DNA from: Ehretia macrophylla
Taxonomy: Eukaryota > Streptophyta > Magnoliopsida > Boraginales > Ehretiaceae
Direction of reading: 5' to 3'
NCBI GenBank assembly: GCA_037974665.1
Contig: CM075775.1
Span: 43,737,652-43,801,651 of the forward strand
Length of the DNA: 64,000 nt
This document shows positions 11,358 through 22,007 of the stretch, piece after piece. Under the pieces are notes generated by a model, which saw nothing but the letters and a program-made list of their open reading frames with translations, made no database searches and was not told the DNA's origin. Positions within the stretch are counted from its first letter, which is position 1, and each line of letters opens with the position of its first letter. Made by a program: the position numbers and the translations under genes.

Positions 11358-13198
11358 AAGGAAGTTATTTAGTGATAATACTTGGAGCTACGGTCTCTGA
11401 GGTAAGTAGGTTCGCAGCTTCGCCAGAAGCGACGAAGGGGGGCTGGGGCTCTATTCATCGGACCAAGCCCTGTAGCCAACTCCATTCCTCTCCCTATCGG
11501 TCGAGATGAATTCCATCCAACCTCTCCCTCTGGTCGAGCTGCTCCGCTCCTTGACATAAAGATTTATTAGAGCTCTATCTCTTCCCTACATGTGGCCGGT
11601 TGACTCAAGTGAAGTGACCACCCCTCTAATTAATGAAGAGTAAGCATCAGATTACGCAGAAAATGAAGAAATACTATATATAGGATTCCAACTTCTTTAA
11701 AGGATATTAGAATTATATTGTACCGACGCTTACGGGCTTATTGGATTGGATCAAATTCATTAAGTTACACGGAATAGGGTAGCTGTAGATAAGCAAGCTG
11801 GGGTTGACCACATCTGTCGAAGTAAAGAAGACAGTCAATCCTAATTGATAAGAACGAAGTATTTGATTCTTCGACAAGACGGGGGATCTAGTAGCTGCTT
11901 AATCTATGTTAGTAGGTCTCGATACCTTATTTTCATTTTAAGGTAAAGCCCATTGGCTTAGGAGGACTATCAATGGAAAGGGGGCCGCCGGTACACGTCC
12001 AGAGATCGAACTAGCGACAAACACAAATCTAAAGTTCTAAATATTCAAATAATTATGATTCCTAGTAAATGAGCAATCAAGCAATTATATTAACCAAAAT
12101 GGACTTCCAACTGTCATCTACTCAAGTTATGTGAGATCGAGAACATCGAAGCAAAATTATATATATATAGTAATATTAATTGCTCTTTTTTCTTTCTGTC
12201 TTTCTTCTCCTGTTGCTTCTTACTATACTTGAATCCCTAATAGGCTATTAGCAATAAGAAGAATAGGTTGCCTCCGCTCCAGCTTACTCTTCCACCTATG
12301 CAATCATAGCTCAGTCATTGACTGGCAAACTAAAATGGATAGCTGGTAGGAGAATTGCGACTGATGAATCGCGATCAGTCGCTGATTCCCTTGCCGTTAG
12401 ATCCGTGCCTCAAGACTCTGCTACTGGGACTCGGTCGGAAGACTCTACTGCAGCCATCTCTACCCACCTTTATGAATTCTAACCTCAACCAGCCATGACA
12501 AGGCTGAATTTATTAGAACTCATTGTTGTTTAGAAAGACCGGGAGCTAGGAAAGACACTCACTCATACTGACAAAAGGCTAAGAGATGGATTTGTTTCCT
12601 CCTCGAAAGTTGCCTTTCTTTTGTTCTTTATGTGAGAGGTTTTATGAGCTACAATTCATTTCATAGGGGAACTTTTCGGTTGTGAACTCATACCTATTCT
12701 TCGGGTAATAAAATCCCCTCTTTGTTAGTAGATAGAGTTCCTTTCTGGCATTCATAGCCTTGAGTAAGAGTTCTTACTTTGTAGGGTTCCCATTTCCACT
12801 CCTCCATTCTATCTCCTCTTATAATGGCAGGACTAAGAATCAGTTTCTAGGTTCTTCTTTAGTCTTGACTGCTGGTTCTGAACAGAATGAGCTCTTTCTT
12901 ACGTCTCGAAAGAAAGGGGGCTTTTATCACTACTTTTTCCAGTCAAGAGGTTTCCATCTTAGTCTTCCCTGTTCTCCCTCCACCTGACTCTGATTGGCTT
13001 GGTCTCAAGTGCATCGGAAGGTCGCGACTCTTGTATTTTAGTCTGTCTCACTAGATAGTGCATTAAAGGTCTTAGTCTTAGGAATCCCATCCCTCTAGAG
13101 CTAGAAGTAGAACAAGCGCTCTTAGCCTTTTGCTTGACAGTAGGACTTGTGAAGATATTACCTGCTGCTTGACTACTTGACTTGGCTATTGAAGAAGC
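11358..13198. other. Mitochondrial-like non-coding DNA between two retroelements
   Basis: I see no recognisable gene here. The stretch has the mixed composition of plant mitochondrial spacer, with short purine/pyrimidine runs. It holds one cluster of the dispersed CTCGACCGATAGGGAGAGG repeat (minus strand, 11482-11550). A short AT run lies near 12162-12170. It begins with AAGGA, the presumed TSD of the Tekay-like element, and ends with GAAGC (13194-13198), the TSD of LARD-1. Confidence 0.55.
11482..11550 (-). repeat. Dispersed mt-type repeat, two units
   Basis: On the minus strand two units resembling CTCGACCGATAGGGAGAGG occur about 40 bases apart. The same unit is found at 30670-30730, 43491-43522, 43997-44028, 44263-44280, 44821-44840, 47784-47876, 61980-62058 and 62910-62970. 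The intervening GGATGGAATTCA also recurs at 47788-47799. Confidence 0.75.
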
Positions 13199-13951
13199 TG
13201 TGATATCCAGAACCCGGCTTGCATTTAATAGCACTTGACTGCATTTGATTAAATGTTTAATTAGTTAAATCAACCAATTTGCACTATTTTAATATTTCTC
13301 TTGGAAGCATTTAGTAGTTATATATTGAATAATTAAAAGATTATTACCTATTTCTAATAATTATAGTAATTGAATTTCTTCTCTTGTGATTAATTAAGTG
13401 TTATCTTAAATGTTAGTGTTTAATTGTATTTGATTATGTGTTTATATTAACTTTCGTTTGTAGCTTAATATTAACTTCATAATTCTTAAAATATTCTAGA
13501 AATAGTAAATTAATTATTTTAAATGAATATTGACTACCTTGATTGTTGTTATTATTTTAATAATCGGTTTTGGTTGTCTTGCATTAAAATCACTCAGTTT
13601 TCAAATAAATGAGGAAAGTAACTCCGAGCCGAAGTGAATTTTAAACTATTATACTATTTTACTTTTCAAAGATTTAAAGTTTTATATTATTGCTCATCAC
13701 TTTATCAGCTATCGTTTATTAATCGTTCGATCGTAGCTTTTCGAAGATGAGAGTTAGAGAAATATTTTATGAATTTAGTGAATAGTGTTTTTGGCTTAAA
13801 TTGAGTTAGTTTTAGTTGATGTTCATTTAATTGCATTGTTTTAACTTGAATTAGATTAAATGGCATCAAAATAAGCTAATTTGACCATTTTTAACTTGAT
13901 TTTGAACCAATTCCTTTTGCCTTTGACCATTTTTCCCCTAAGGTTGTCATA

Positions 13952-13960
13952 TTTTATAAA
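13952..13960 (+). promoter_or_regulatory. Candidate TATA box in LARD-1 5' LTR
   Basis: TTTTATAAA lies about 750 bases into the LTR. The equivalent position of the 3' LTR (18709-18716) reads TTTATAAA. In a plant LTR this would place the transcription start roughly 30 bases downstream, near the purine-rich run. It is an inference from position and sequence only. Confidence 0.4.
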
Positions 13961-15496
13961 AAAAAAGAAAAGAAAAAAAAATAAAACAAGGCAAAACATC
14001 ACCATGGCCGAAACTCAAGGAGAAAGAAAAAAAAAACTTATGTTGCATTTTTCTTCTACAATCTTGCATGGAATTGAGCAAGGATCGAAGCTAGGGTTCT
14101 TGCGGGTCCTGGTCTTCAATCTATGAGAGGGTTTTCACGTTTTTGTGCATTTTTATATGAATTTGATTTTTGAGTCAATTTTTCAAATTTGATATTTATC
14201 GCGTTATAATGCCTGTTATTGCTTGAAATAGCTTGCTTAGGGTTCGTAGAGCATTGCTTGTTAGCTATTTCGCAATTTTTAAGGTTGAAATTGCGTATTT
14301 GAATTAGGGAAGAATATGAATAGTAAAAATGAATAGTAAAACCCTAGATTTTTGATTTTTTGATCCGAATTGCGATTTCTTGATTTGGATAGGTGCCATT
14401 AATGCTAGAAAGATAAAATGTGCAATAAAAACGGATCGGCATTTGTTAAAATTGGAAATTAGACAAAGAAACGTAAATGGGCCGTTTGACCAAAAGTTGA
14501 CCGTGCTCGAATTGAGTTTGGGGTTTTGCAATTGGGGGCATGGAAGCACTTTTGGCACTGTTGTGGCGTTGATTGAGTGATCGGTTAGCATAGCTGTAGT
14601 TCAAACGCAGTAGGTGGACTTTCGGGCCTCGTGTGACAAAGTGAAGTTTAGTGACATAGAAACGTGCCTTGTAGTGCCTGAGTGAATGTAGTGAAATCGG
14701 TTTCCTAATCCCGTAGCTCGTTTGCTCGTAATTGCCTTTAGAAGTTAGAGATTGAATAGTGATATTTGTTGTTTTCGTGTTTGAACTGCCGTTACTTGCT
14801 TATATTGCTTATAGAATGCTTATAATGCCTATAGAATACTTATAATGCCTATAGAATACTTGTTATTGCTTGATAATGTTAGTTGGTGTTGTTCTTGTTA
14901 CTTATTTGATTGTAAATGCTTGTTAATGCTTATTACGTTTGTTAGAGTTGATTATTGATTGAAATGTTTAACAATTGTTGATAATGCTTGATATCTCGTT
15001 TATCTCCTCTATTTTGTATTGTTGTGCTATCGCTCGTTATCGCCTTGTGTCGTGTCTTGCATTGCATAGTGTCAGGGCGGTGTGATGGGCCTCTCCGAGT
15101 AGCCTCGGGTTGCCAGTGTTGGTTTCCCTAGCTCTGTGTCCTATTCCATTTTCTCGCTTGGGTTGCCTCCCAGGGAGATTTGGGTCGTAGAATTGATGGT
15201 TACTCCCGAGGTATTCCAAACTGGTGTTATAAGGTGGTTGCGCGCTTATTGTCATCGTTCTCAACATCAAGCTCGAGATTGATGTATCGCTCGTGAAATG
15301 GTACATTGCTCGTATGAGTGAACCATAGCCTTCAGAGTGTGGTATAGCTTTGAATGGTTGTGTTAATGCTTTCAGTAATTGCTTATTGTATTGATTGGTT
15401 GTCTTGATTGATTACTTATCAGATATATTGCTTAACTGACTTATTTGCATTGCACGAATTTCTTTCTCTCCAATTCGATATCTGTCTCACCCTCAC

Positions 15497-15521
15497 TGAG
15501 TATACGTGTTGTGTATACTCA
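15497..15521 (+). promoter_or_regulatory. Conserved LTR hairpin, LARD-1 5' LTR
   Basis: TGAGTATAC and GTATACTCA form a perfect 9-bp stem around the loop GTGTTGT. The same hairpin is present in the LTRs of all three LARDs (20242-20266, 21417-21441, 38199-38223, 42520-42544, 51622-51646, and a slightly damaged copy at 56348-56372). Its role is unknown. Confidence 0.8.
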
Positions 15522-16088
15522 CTACTCACCACCACATTTCAGGAAATGCCATGTTTGCTGGAAAGTTTATGATTCGTGAAAGTTCGTGCTTGGATAGTTG
15601 TCTTGCGTGCCTATGTGACTTGAGTTGTCGAAGTTGTAAAGATGTATGCTTTTATGTATTGTATGAATTAAATGTCAAAAGGGGTGTAATTTAAGTTTCT
15701 TAGATTATTGAAGTGGTTTGATAAGTTAGATTATGTATCTAGTTAATGTAACTTAACTTCAATGCATGTTTGTATTGTCCAAAAGAAAGAGATAGAAAGA
15801 TATGATAGTCTAACTTATGCAATAGGTTGGTGTGGTTTATTTTCTAAGCATGAATGTATAATTGCTTGTGATTGCTTGTTGTAAACCAAGGCTCGGATGG
15901 CCTTGAGGCGGTTGAATGATTGGACGTGGTATTGGTCCACTTATATGCTGTCGCAGGTTTGCTTTTTGCCTAGAAACAGGGGAGACTCCGTCCGTTTTTC
16001 CTGAAAATTATGCCCGGGTTTGGAATTGGGATGTGATTAGATTGATTGATAGAACTCCCGGTCTCAAGAGGGATCGGGGTATCATAGG

Positions 16089-16100
16089 TGGTATCCGAGC
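16089..16100 (+). promoter_or_regulatory. Primer-binding site of LARD-1
   Basis: TGGTATCCGAGC lies two bases after the 5' LTR. It differs by one base from TGGTATCAGAGC, the initiator tRNA-Met complement common in plant LTR elements and intact in LARD-2. Confidence 0.85.
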
Positions 16101-17942
16101 TTGTTTAGCTCATAAGCCGGGATAGGGTCCTCGGTCTGGTGGGTAGTGATCCTTGAATGTGTACTTGTTAAGTTTGTCTTGAAAGTGTATGCTTGTATGT
16201 GAGAATGTGTGTCTTGACCTGAATGTGTGCTTCTATATGATATAGTTATGTGTTATGTGTTAATTGTGTGCTAAGTGAAGTGAAGTGTCTAGTTGTGCAT
16301 TGAATTGACCTATCGAATTGGCATCATGAATTGAATCGACCTCATGAATTGTTATTTGCTTGAAGTATTACTTGTAATGTGTGTATAGAATGTCTTGAAT
16401 TAGTTATGCCATGATTTGAATTGATTATGTTGTGCTCGACTTGATTGCCGTGCTTGAGTGACTTTGTTGAATAAACTATTTTGTAAAGTAGCTGGCATAA
16501 TAGCTTAAGGCATATGTATAAATGTGATATCTTGGCATTCACACATGTACCGTGGAAATGGTAAGTAAGTCCTCTTTTTTCCCTGAAGAAAGTGGTTCAC
16601 AGTTGGCCTTTCAACGTGTATGGATTGGCAGGAAATGAATGGCATTTGACTAGTCTTTATTTGGGAGTTGGTGTTTGGTTTTGGAGCTCGGTTATTGGCA
16701 AATCTCTATGGTCCTTCTCTGTGCTTAACAGTTGTGAAGGAGTAGCTTTCTCTTGGGGTTTTATTTGGTTGTTCTCCGGAACATTCTTTGGTTTTCATAA
16801 CGGGTGATCTTTGGGGACTTTTGTTGGCACTTCTCGGTGGACTTGGTTAATGGGATTTCAACCGGCCTTACTGCACATTATTATCTATGGTATATGTGTC
16901 TCGGTCTTTATTGGTGTGATACTGGCATTCCTGATTGGAAATTCTTCAATGGTATTTTATGAAATTCTCAGTGGCCAATTATTTAGTATCTACTTATTGG
17001 GCAAACTTGGCTACTTTCTTATTGGAGCATTGTTTCAGATATCTTCTTCAGTGTTCCTCAGTAGGTTTGGTATTTGGAATTCCTATCAGACTTATTGTAT
17101 AGTACTACTTATGATATTCTTTCAAATTCTTATTAGGCGTTCTATTGGTATTTTCCTTATTGACAAGGTTGTATGAAGTTCTCACTTGGCAAACAGTGAA
17201 TAGGCCTCAAAGTTTGGTTTTGGTATATTGTTCACCAGTTCGGTGTTTATCCTTGGAGTTTTTGTCCATCTGGGAAACTATGTTTGTTATTCAACTTGGT
17301 TGTCTTATTGGGCACATTATATTTTCTCTGCTATTTCCTTTGACATTCCTCTCAGCATTTGATAGCAAAACTCAGAATCTAATCGGTTGTCCCATGGGGT
17401 TATTATTTGGAAGGCTTCTTTGGAACTTTGGAAGTATATTTGATTGGGTATCTTGGTATTTTCTTCAGCACTCTTAACAAAGAATTCTTCTTTGAAATTC
17501 ATGACCAGCGGGGTACTTCTTTGGACCTCTAGATGGAACCTTTGATTGAGCCTTTATTCGGCTTTTTGCTTGGGGATTCTCGGGCAGTAATAGTTGAACT
17601 TCTACTAGAGATTCGTGTATGGGGTATTCATTCGGTATTCCTTTTATCATTAAAATGTGATGTGATTTTATGTACAGTATCTTTGCTCTAGTCTTTATTG
17701 GTATTATCTCGGCGTTTCTGGTTAAAATTTATTCTTCTTCGGTATTCGTGTCAACGGGATTCTTGTACGGTATCTACATTTGAGCCTTTATTTGGCGTTA
17801 CCACTTGGCATTTCTACTTGAACTTTTCTATTGGTCATCTTGATTAAATACTTGTTCAGTAGCTAATGAAGACTAGTTAGAGTTGGATTTCAGTGGATGT
17901 AGAGTTCTATTGGAAGAAGAATTGCGAGGACACAATTGTTTT

Positions 17943-17955
17943 AAAGGGGGAAAGA
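17943..17955 (+). promoter_or_regulatory. Polypurine tract of LARD-1
   Basis: AAAGGGGGAAAGA directly precedes the 3' LTR start TGTGATAACC. LARD-2 and LARD-3 both have AAGGGGGGAAGGA at the same place. Confidence 0.85.
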
Positions 17956-20900
17956 TGTGATAACCCGAACCCGGCATGCATTTAATAGCACTTGACTGCA
18001 TTTGATTAAATGTTTAATTAGTTAAATCAACCAATTTGCACTATTTTAATATTTCTCTTGGAAGCATTTAGTAGTTATATATTGAAGAATTAAAAGATTT
18101 TTACCTATTTCTAATAATTATAGTAATTGAATTTCTTCTCTTGTGATTAATTAAGTGTTATCTTAAATGTTAGTGTTTAATTGTATTTGATTATGTGTTT
18201 ATATTAACTTTCATTTGAGCTTAATATTAACTTCATAATTCTTAAAATATTCTAGAAATAGTTAAATTAATTATTTTAAATGAATATTGATTACCTTGAT
18301 TGTTGTGATTATTTTAATAATCGGTTTTGGTTGTCTTGCATTAAAATCACTCGGTTTTCAAATAAATGAGGAAAGTAACTCCAAGCCGGAGTGAATTTTA
18401 AACTATTCTACTATTCTACTTTTCAAATAATTAAAGTTTTATATTATTGCTTATCACTTTATCGGCGATCATTCATTGATCGTTCGATCGTAGCTTTTCG
18501 AAGACGAGAGTTAGAGAAATATTTTTCGAATTTAGTGAATAGTGTTTTTGGCATAAATTGAGTTAGTTTTAGTTGATTTTCATTTAATTGCATTGTTTTA
18601 ACTTGAATTAGATTAAATGGCATCAAAATAAGCTAATTTGACCATTTTTAACTTGATTTTGACCAATTCTTTTTGCCTTTGACCATTTTGCCCCTAAGGT
18701 TGTCATCTTTTATAAACAAAAGAAAAGGAAAAAAAATAAAACAAGGCAAAACATCACCATGGCCGAAACTCAAGGAGAAAGAAAAAAAAAACTTCTTTTG
18801 CATTTTTCTTCTACAATCTTGCATGGAATTGAGCAAGGATCGAAGCTAGGGTTCTTGCGGGTCTTGGTCTTCAATCTATGTGAGGGTTTTCACGTTTTTG
18901 TGCATTTTTATATGAATTTGATTTTTGAGTCAATTTTTCAGATTTGATATTTATCGCGTTATAATGCCTGTTATTGCTTGAAATAGCTTGCTTAGGGTTC
19001 GTAGAGCATTGCTTGTTAGCTATTTAGCAATTTTTACGGTTGAAATTGCGTATTTGAATTAGGGAAGAATATGAATAGTAAAAATGAATAGTAAAACCCT
19101 AGATTTTTGAATTTTTGATCCGAATTGCGATTTCTTGATTTGGATAGGTGCCATTAATGCTAGAAAGATAAAATGTGCAATAAAAACGGATCGGCATTTG
19201 TTAAAATTGGAAATTAGACAAAGAAACGTAAAGGGGCCGTTTGACCAAAAATTGACCGTGCTCGAATTGAGTTGGGGGTTTTGCAATTGGGGGCATGGAA
19301 GCACTTTTGGCGCTGTTGTGGCGTTGATTTAGTGATCGGTTAGCATAGCTGTAGTTCAAACGCAGTAGGTGGACTTTCGGGCCTCGGGTTAGAAAGTGAA
19401 GTTTAGTGACATAGAAACATGCCTTGTAGTGCCTGAGTGAATGTAGTGAAATCGGTTTCCTAATCCCGTAGCTCGTTTGCTCGTAATTGCCTTTAGAAGT
19501 TAGAGATTGAATAGTGATATTTGTTGTTTTCGTGTTTGAACTGCCGTTACTTGCTTATATTGCTTATAGAATGCTTATAATGCCTATAGAATACTTGTTA
19601 TTGCTTGATAATGTTAGTTGGTGTTGTTCTTGTTACTTATTTGATTGTAAATGCTTGTTAATGCTTGTTAATGCTTATTACGCTTGTTAGAGTTGATTAT
19701 TGATTGAAATGTTTAACAATTGTTGATAATGCTTGATATCTCGTTTATCTCCTCTATTTTGTATTGTTGTGCTATCGCTCGTTATCTCCTTGTGTCGTGT
19801 CTTGCATTGCATAGTGTCAGGGCGGTGTGAAGCACCTCTCCGGGTAGCCTCGGGTTGCCAGTGTTGGTTGCCCTAGCTCTGTGTCCTATTCCCTTTTCTC
19901 GCTTGGGTTGCCTCCCAGGGAGATTTGGGTCGTAGAATTGATGGTTACTCCCGAGGTATTCCAAACTGGTGTTATAAGGTGGTTGCGCGCTTATTGTCAT
20001 CGTTCTCAACATCAAGCTCGAGATTGATGTATCGCTTGTGAAATGGTACATTGCTCGTATGAGTGAACCATAGCCTTCAGAGTGTGGTATAGCTTTGAAT
20101 GGTTGTGTTAATGCTTTCAGTAATTGTTTATTGTATTGATTGGTTGTCTTGATTGCTTACTTATCAGATATATTGCTTAACTGCCTTATTTACATTGCAC
20201 GAATTTCTTTCTCTCCAATTCGATATCTGTCTCGCCCTCACTGAGTATACGTGTTGTGTATACTCACTCCTCACCACCACATTTCAGGAAATGCCATGTT
20301 TGCTCGAAAGTTCGTGATTCCTGAAAGTTCGTGCTTGGAGAGTTGTCTTGCGTGCCTATGTGACAAAGAAACGTAAAGGAGCCGTTTGACCAAAAGTTGA
20401 CCGTGCTCGAATTGAGTTGAGGGTTTTGCAATTGGGGGCATGGAAGCACTTTTGGCACTGTTGTGGCATTGATTGAGTGATCGGTTAGCATAGCTGTAGT
20501 TCAAACGCAGTAGGTGGACTTTCGGGCCTCGGGTGAGAAAGTGAAGTTTAGTGACATAAAAACGTGCCTTGTAGTGCCTGAGTGAATGTAGTGAAATCGG
20601 TTTCCTAATCCCGTAGCTCGTTTGCTCGTAATTGCCTTTAGAAGTTAGAGATTGAATAGTGATATTTGGTGTTTTCGTGTTTGAACTGCCGTTACTTGCT
20701 TATATTGTTTATAGAATGCTTATGTTTCCTATAGAATGCTTATAATGCCTATAGAATACTTGTTATTGCTTGATAATGTTAGTTGGTGTTGTTCTTGTTA
20801 CTTATTTGATTGTAAATGCTTGTTATTGCTTGTTAATGCTTGTTAATGCTTATTACGCTTGTTAGAGTTGATTATTGATTGAAATGTTTAACAATTGTTG

Positions 20901-22007
20901 ATAATGCTTCATATCTCGTTTATCTCCTCTATTTTGTATTGTTGTGCTATCGCTCGTTATCACCTTGTATCGTGTCTTGCATTGCATAGTGTTAGGGCGG
21001 TGTGATGGGCCTCTCCGGGAAGCCTCGGGTTGCCGGTTTTGGTTGCCCTAGCTTCGTGTCCTATTCCCTTTTCTCGCTTGGGTTGCCTCCCAGAGAGATT
21101 TGGGTCGTAGAATTGATGGTTACTCCCGAGGTATTCCAAACTGGTGTTATAAGGTGGTTGCGCGCTTATTGTCATCGTTGTCAACATCAAGCTCGAGATT
21201 GATGTATCGCTCGTGAAACGGTACATTGCTCGTATGAGTGAACTATAGCCTTCAGAGTGTGGTATAGCTTTGAATGGTTGTGTTAACGCTTTCAGTAATT
21301 GCTTATTGTATTGATTGGTTGTCTTGATTGCTTACTTATCAGATATATTGCTTAACTGTCTTATTTGCATTGCACGGATTTCTTTCTCTCCAATTCGATA
21401 TCTGTCTCGCCCTCACTGAGTATACGTGTTGTGTATACTCACTCCTCACCACCACATTTCAGGAAATGCCATGTTAGCTGGAAAGTTCGTGATTCGTGAA
21501 AGTTCGTGCTTGGAGAGTTGTTTTGCATGCCTATGTGACTTGAGTTGTCGAAGTTGTAAAGATGTATGCTTTTATGTATTGTATGAATTAAATGTCAAAA
21601 GGGGTGTAATTTAAGTTTCATTAGATTATTGAAGTGGTTTGATAAGTTAGATTATGTATCTAGTTAATGTAACTTAACTTCAATGCATGTTTGTATTGTC
21701 CAAAAGAAAGAGATAGAAATATATGATTGTCTAACTTATGCAATAGGTTGGTGTGGTTTAATTGCTAAGCATGAATGTATAATTGCTTGTGATTGCTTGT
21801 TGTGAACCAAGGCTCGGATGGCCTTGAGGCGGTTGAATGATTGGACGTGGTATTGGTCCACTTATATGCTGTCGCAGGTTTGCTTTTTGCTTAGAAACAG
21901 GAGAGACTCCGTCCGTTTTCCCTGAAAATTATGCCCGGGTTTCGAATTGCGATGTGATTAGATTGATTGATAGAACTCCCGGTCTCGAGAGGGATCGGGG
22001 TGTCACA
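17956..22007 (+). repeat. 3' LTR of LARD-1 (4052 bp, internally duplicated)
   Basis: It starts TGTGATAACC and ends GTGTCACA. It matches the 5' LTR over its full length but has a 1.15-kb segment twice. ORFs appearing twice or three times in it are copies of LTR sequence, not genes. Confidence 0.92.
19219..21539 (+). repeat. Tandem duplication inside LARD-1 3' LTR
   Basis: Copy one is 19219-20364 and copy two 20365-21539. The junction at 20362-20364 joins GCCTATGTGAC, normally followed by TTGAGTTG, to AAAGAAACG, normally preceded by ATTAGAC. The two parents share only GAC, so the joint looks like a 3-base microhomology event. The copies differ by scattered substitutions and small indels. The 5' LTR has one copy. 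Confidence 0.9.

Larger units (their letters stand above)
13199..16086 (+). repeat. 5' LTR of LARD-1 (2888 bp)
   Basis: It starts TGTGATATCC and ends TATCATA, where the expected CACA end is mutated. It matches 17956-22007 except for the duplication in that copy. Near 14810-14870 there is a short tandem array of about 19 bases built on TAATGCCTATAGAATACT. ORFs in it are non-coding noise. Confidence 0.92.
16087..17955 (+). other. Non-coding interior of LARD-1
   Basis: About 1.87 kb, rich in T and G on the element strand and studded with short variants of TTATTGG, TATTTGG and GGAATTC. The order and sequence are shared with the interiors of LARD-2 (38767-40606) and LARD-3 (53604-55780, reversed). 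Hydrophobic ORFs appear at 16592-16807, 16811-17176 and 17145-17477. Their frames are not kept between copies and no retroviral motif is present, so I regard the interior as non-coding. Confidence 0.8.
13199..22007 (+). mobile_element. LARD-1, non-coding LTR retroelement
   Basis: A complete insertion with LTRs 13199-16086 and 17956-22007, flanked by the TSD GAAGC (13194-13198 and 22008-22012). The interior (16087-17955) has a primer-binding site and polypurine tract but no gag or pol motifs in any frame. That is the definition of a large retrotransposon derivative (LARD), which depends on another element's enzymes. The same family occurs as LARD-2 at 36300 and LARD-3 at 51056. Its 3' LTR is 1164 bases longer than its 5' LTR because of an internal duplication. 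Confidence 0.92.

Noticed and set aside
15037..15306. 89-codon ORF that recurs at 19782 and 20960, looking like a conserved gene family
   Set aside because: The repetition is caused by LTR copies and the internal LTR duplication, with no sign of selection on the protein.
16592..17477. Chain of hydrophobic ORFs in LARD-1 (and counterparts at 39255-40193 and 54106-54754) as membrane proteins
   Set aside because: Frames are not conserved between the three copies, overlap each other, and reflect T/G-rich repetitive sequence.
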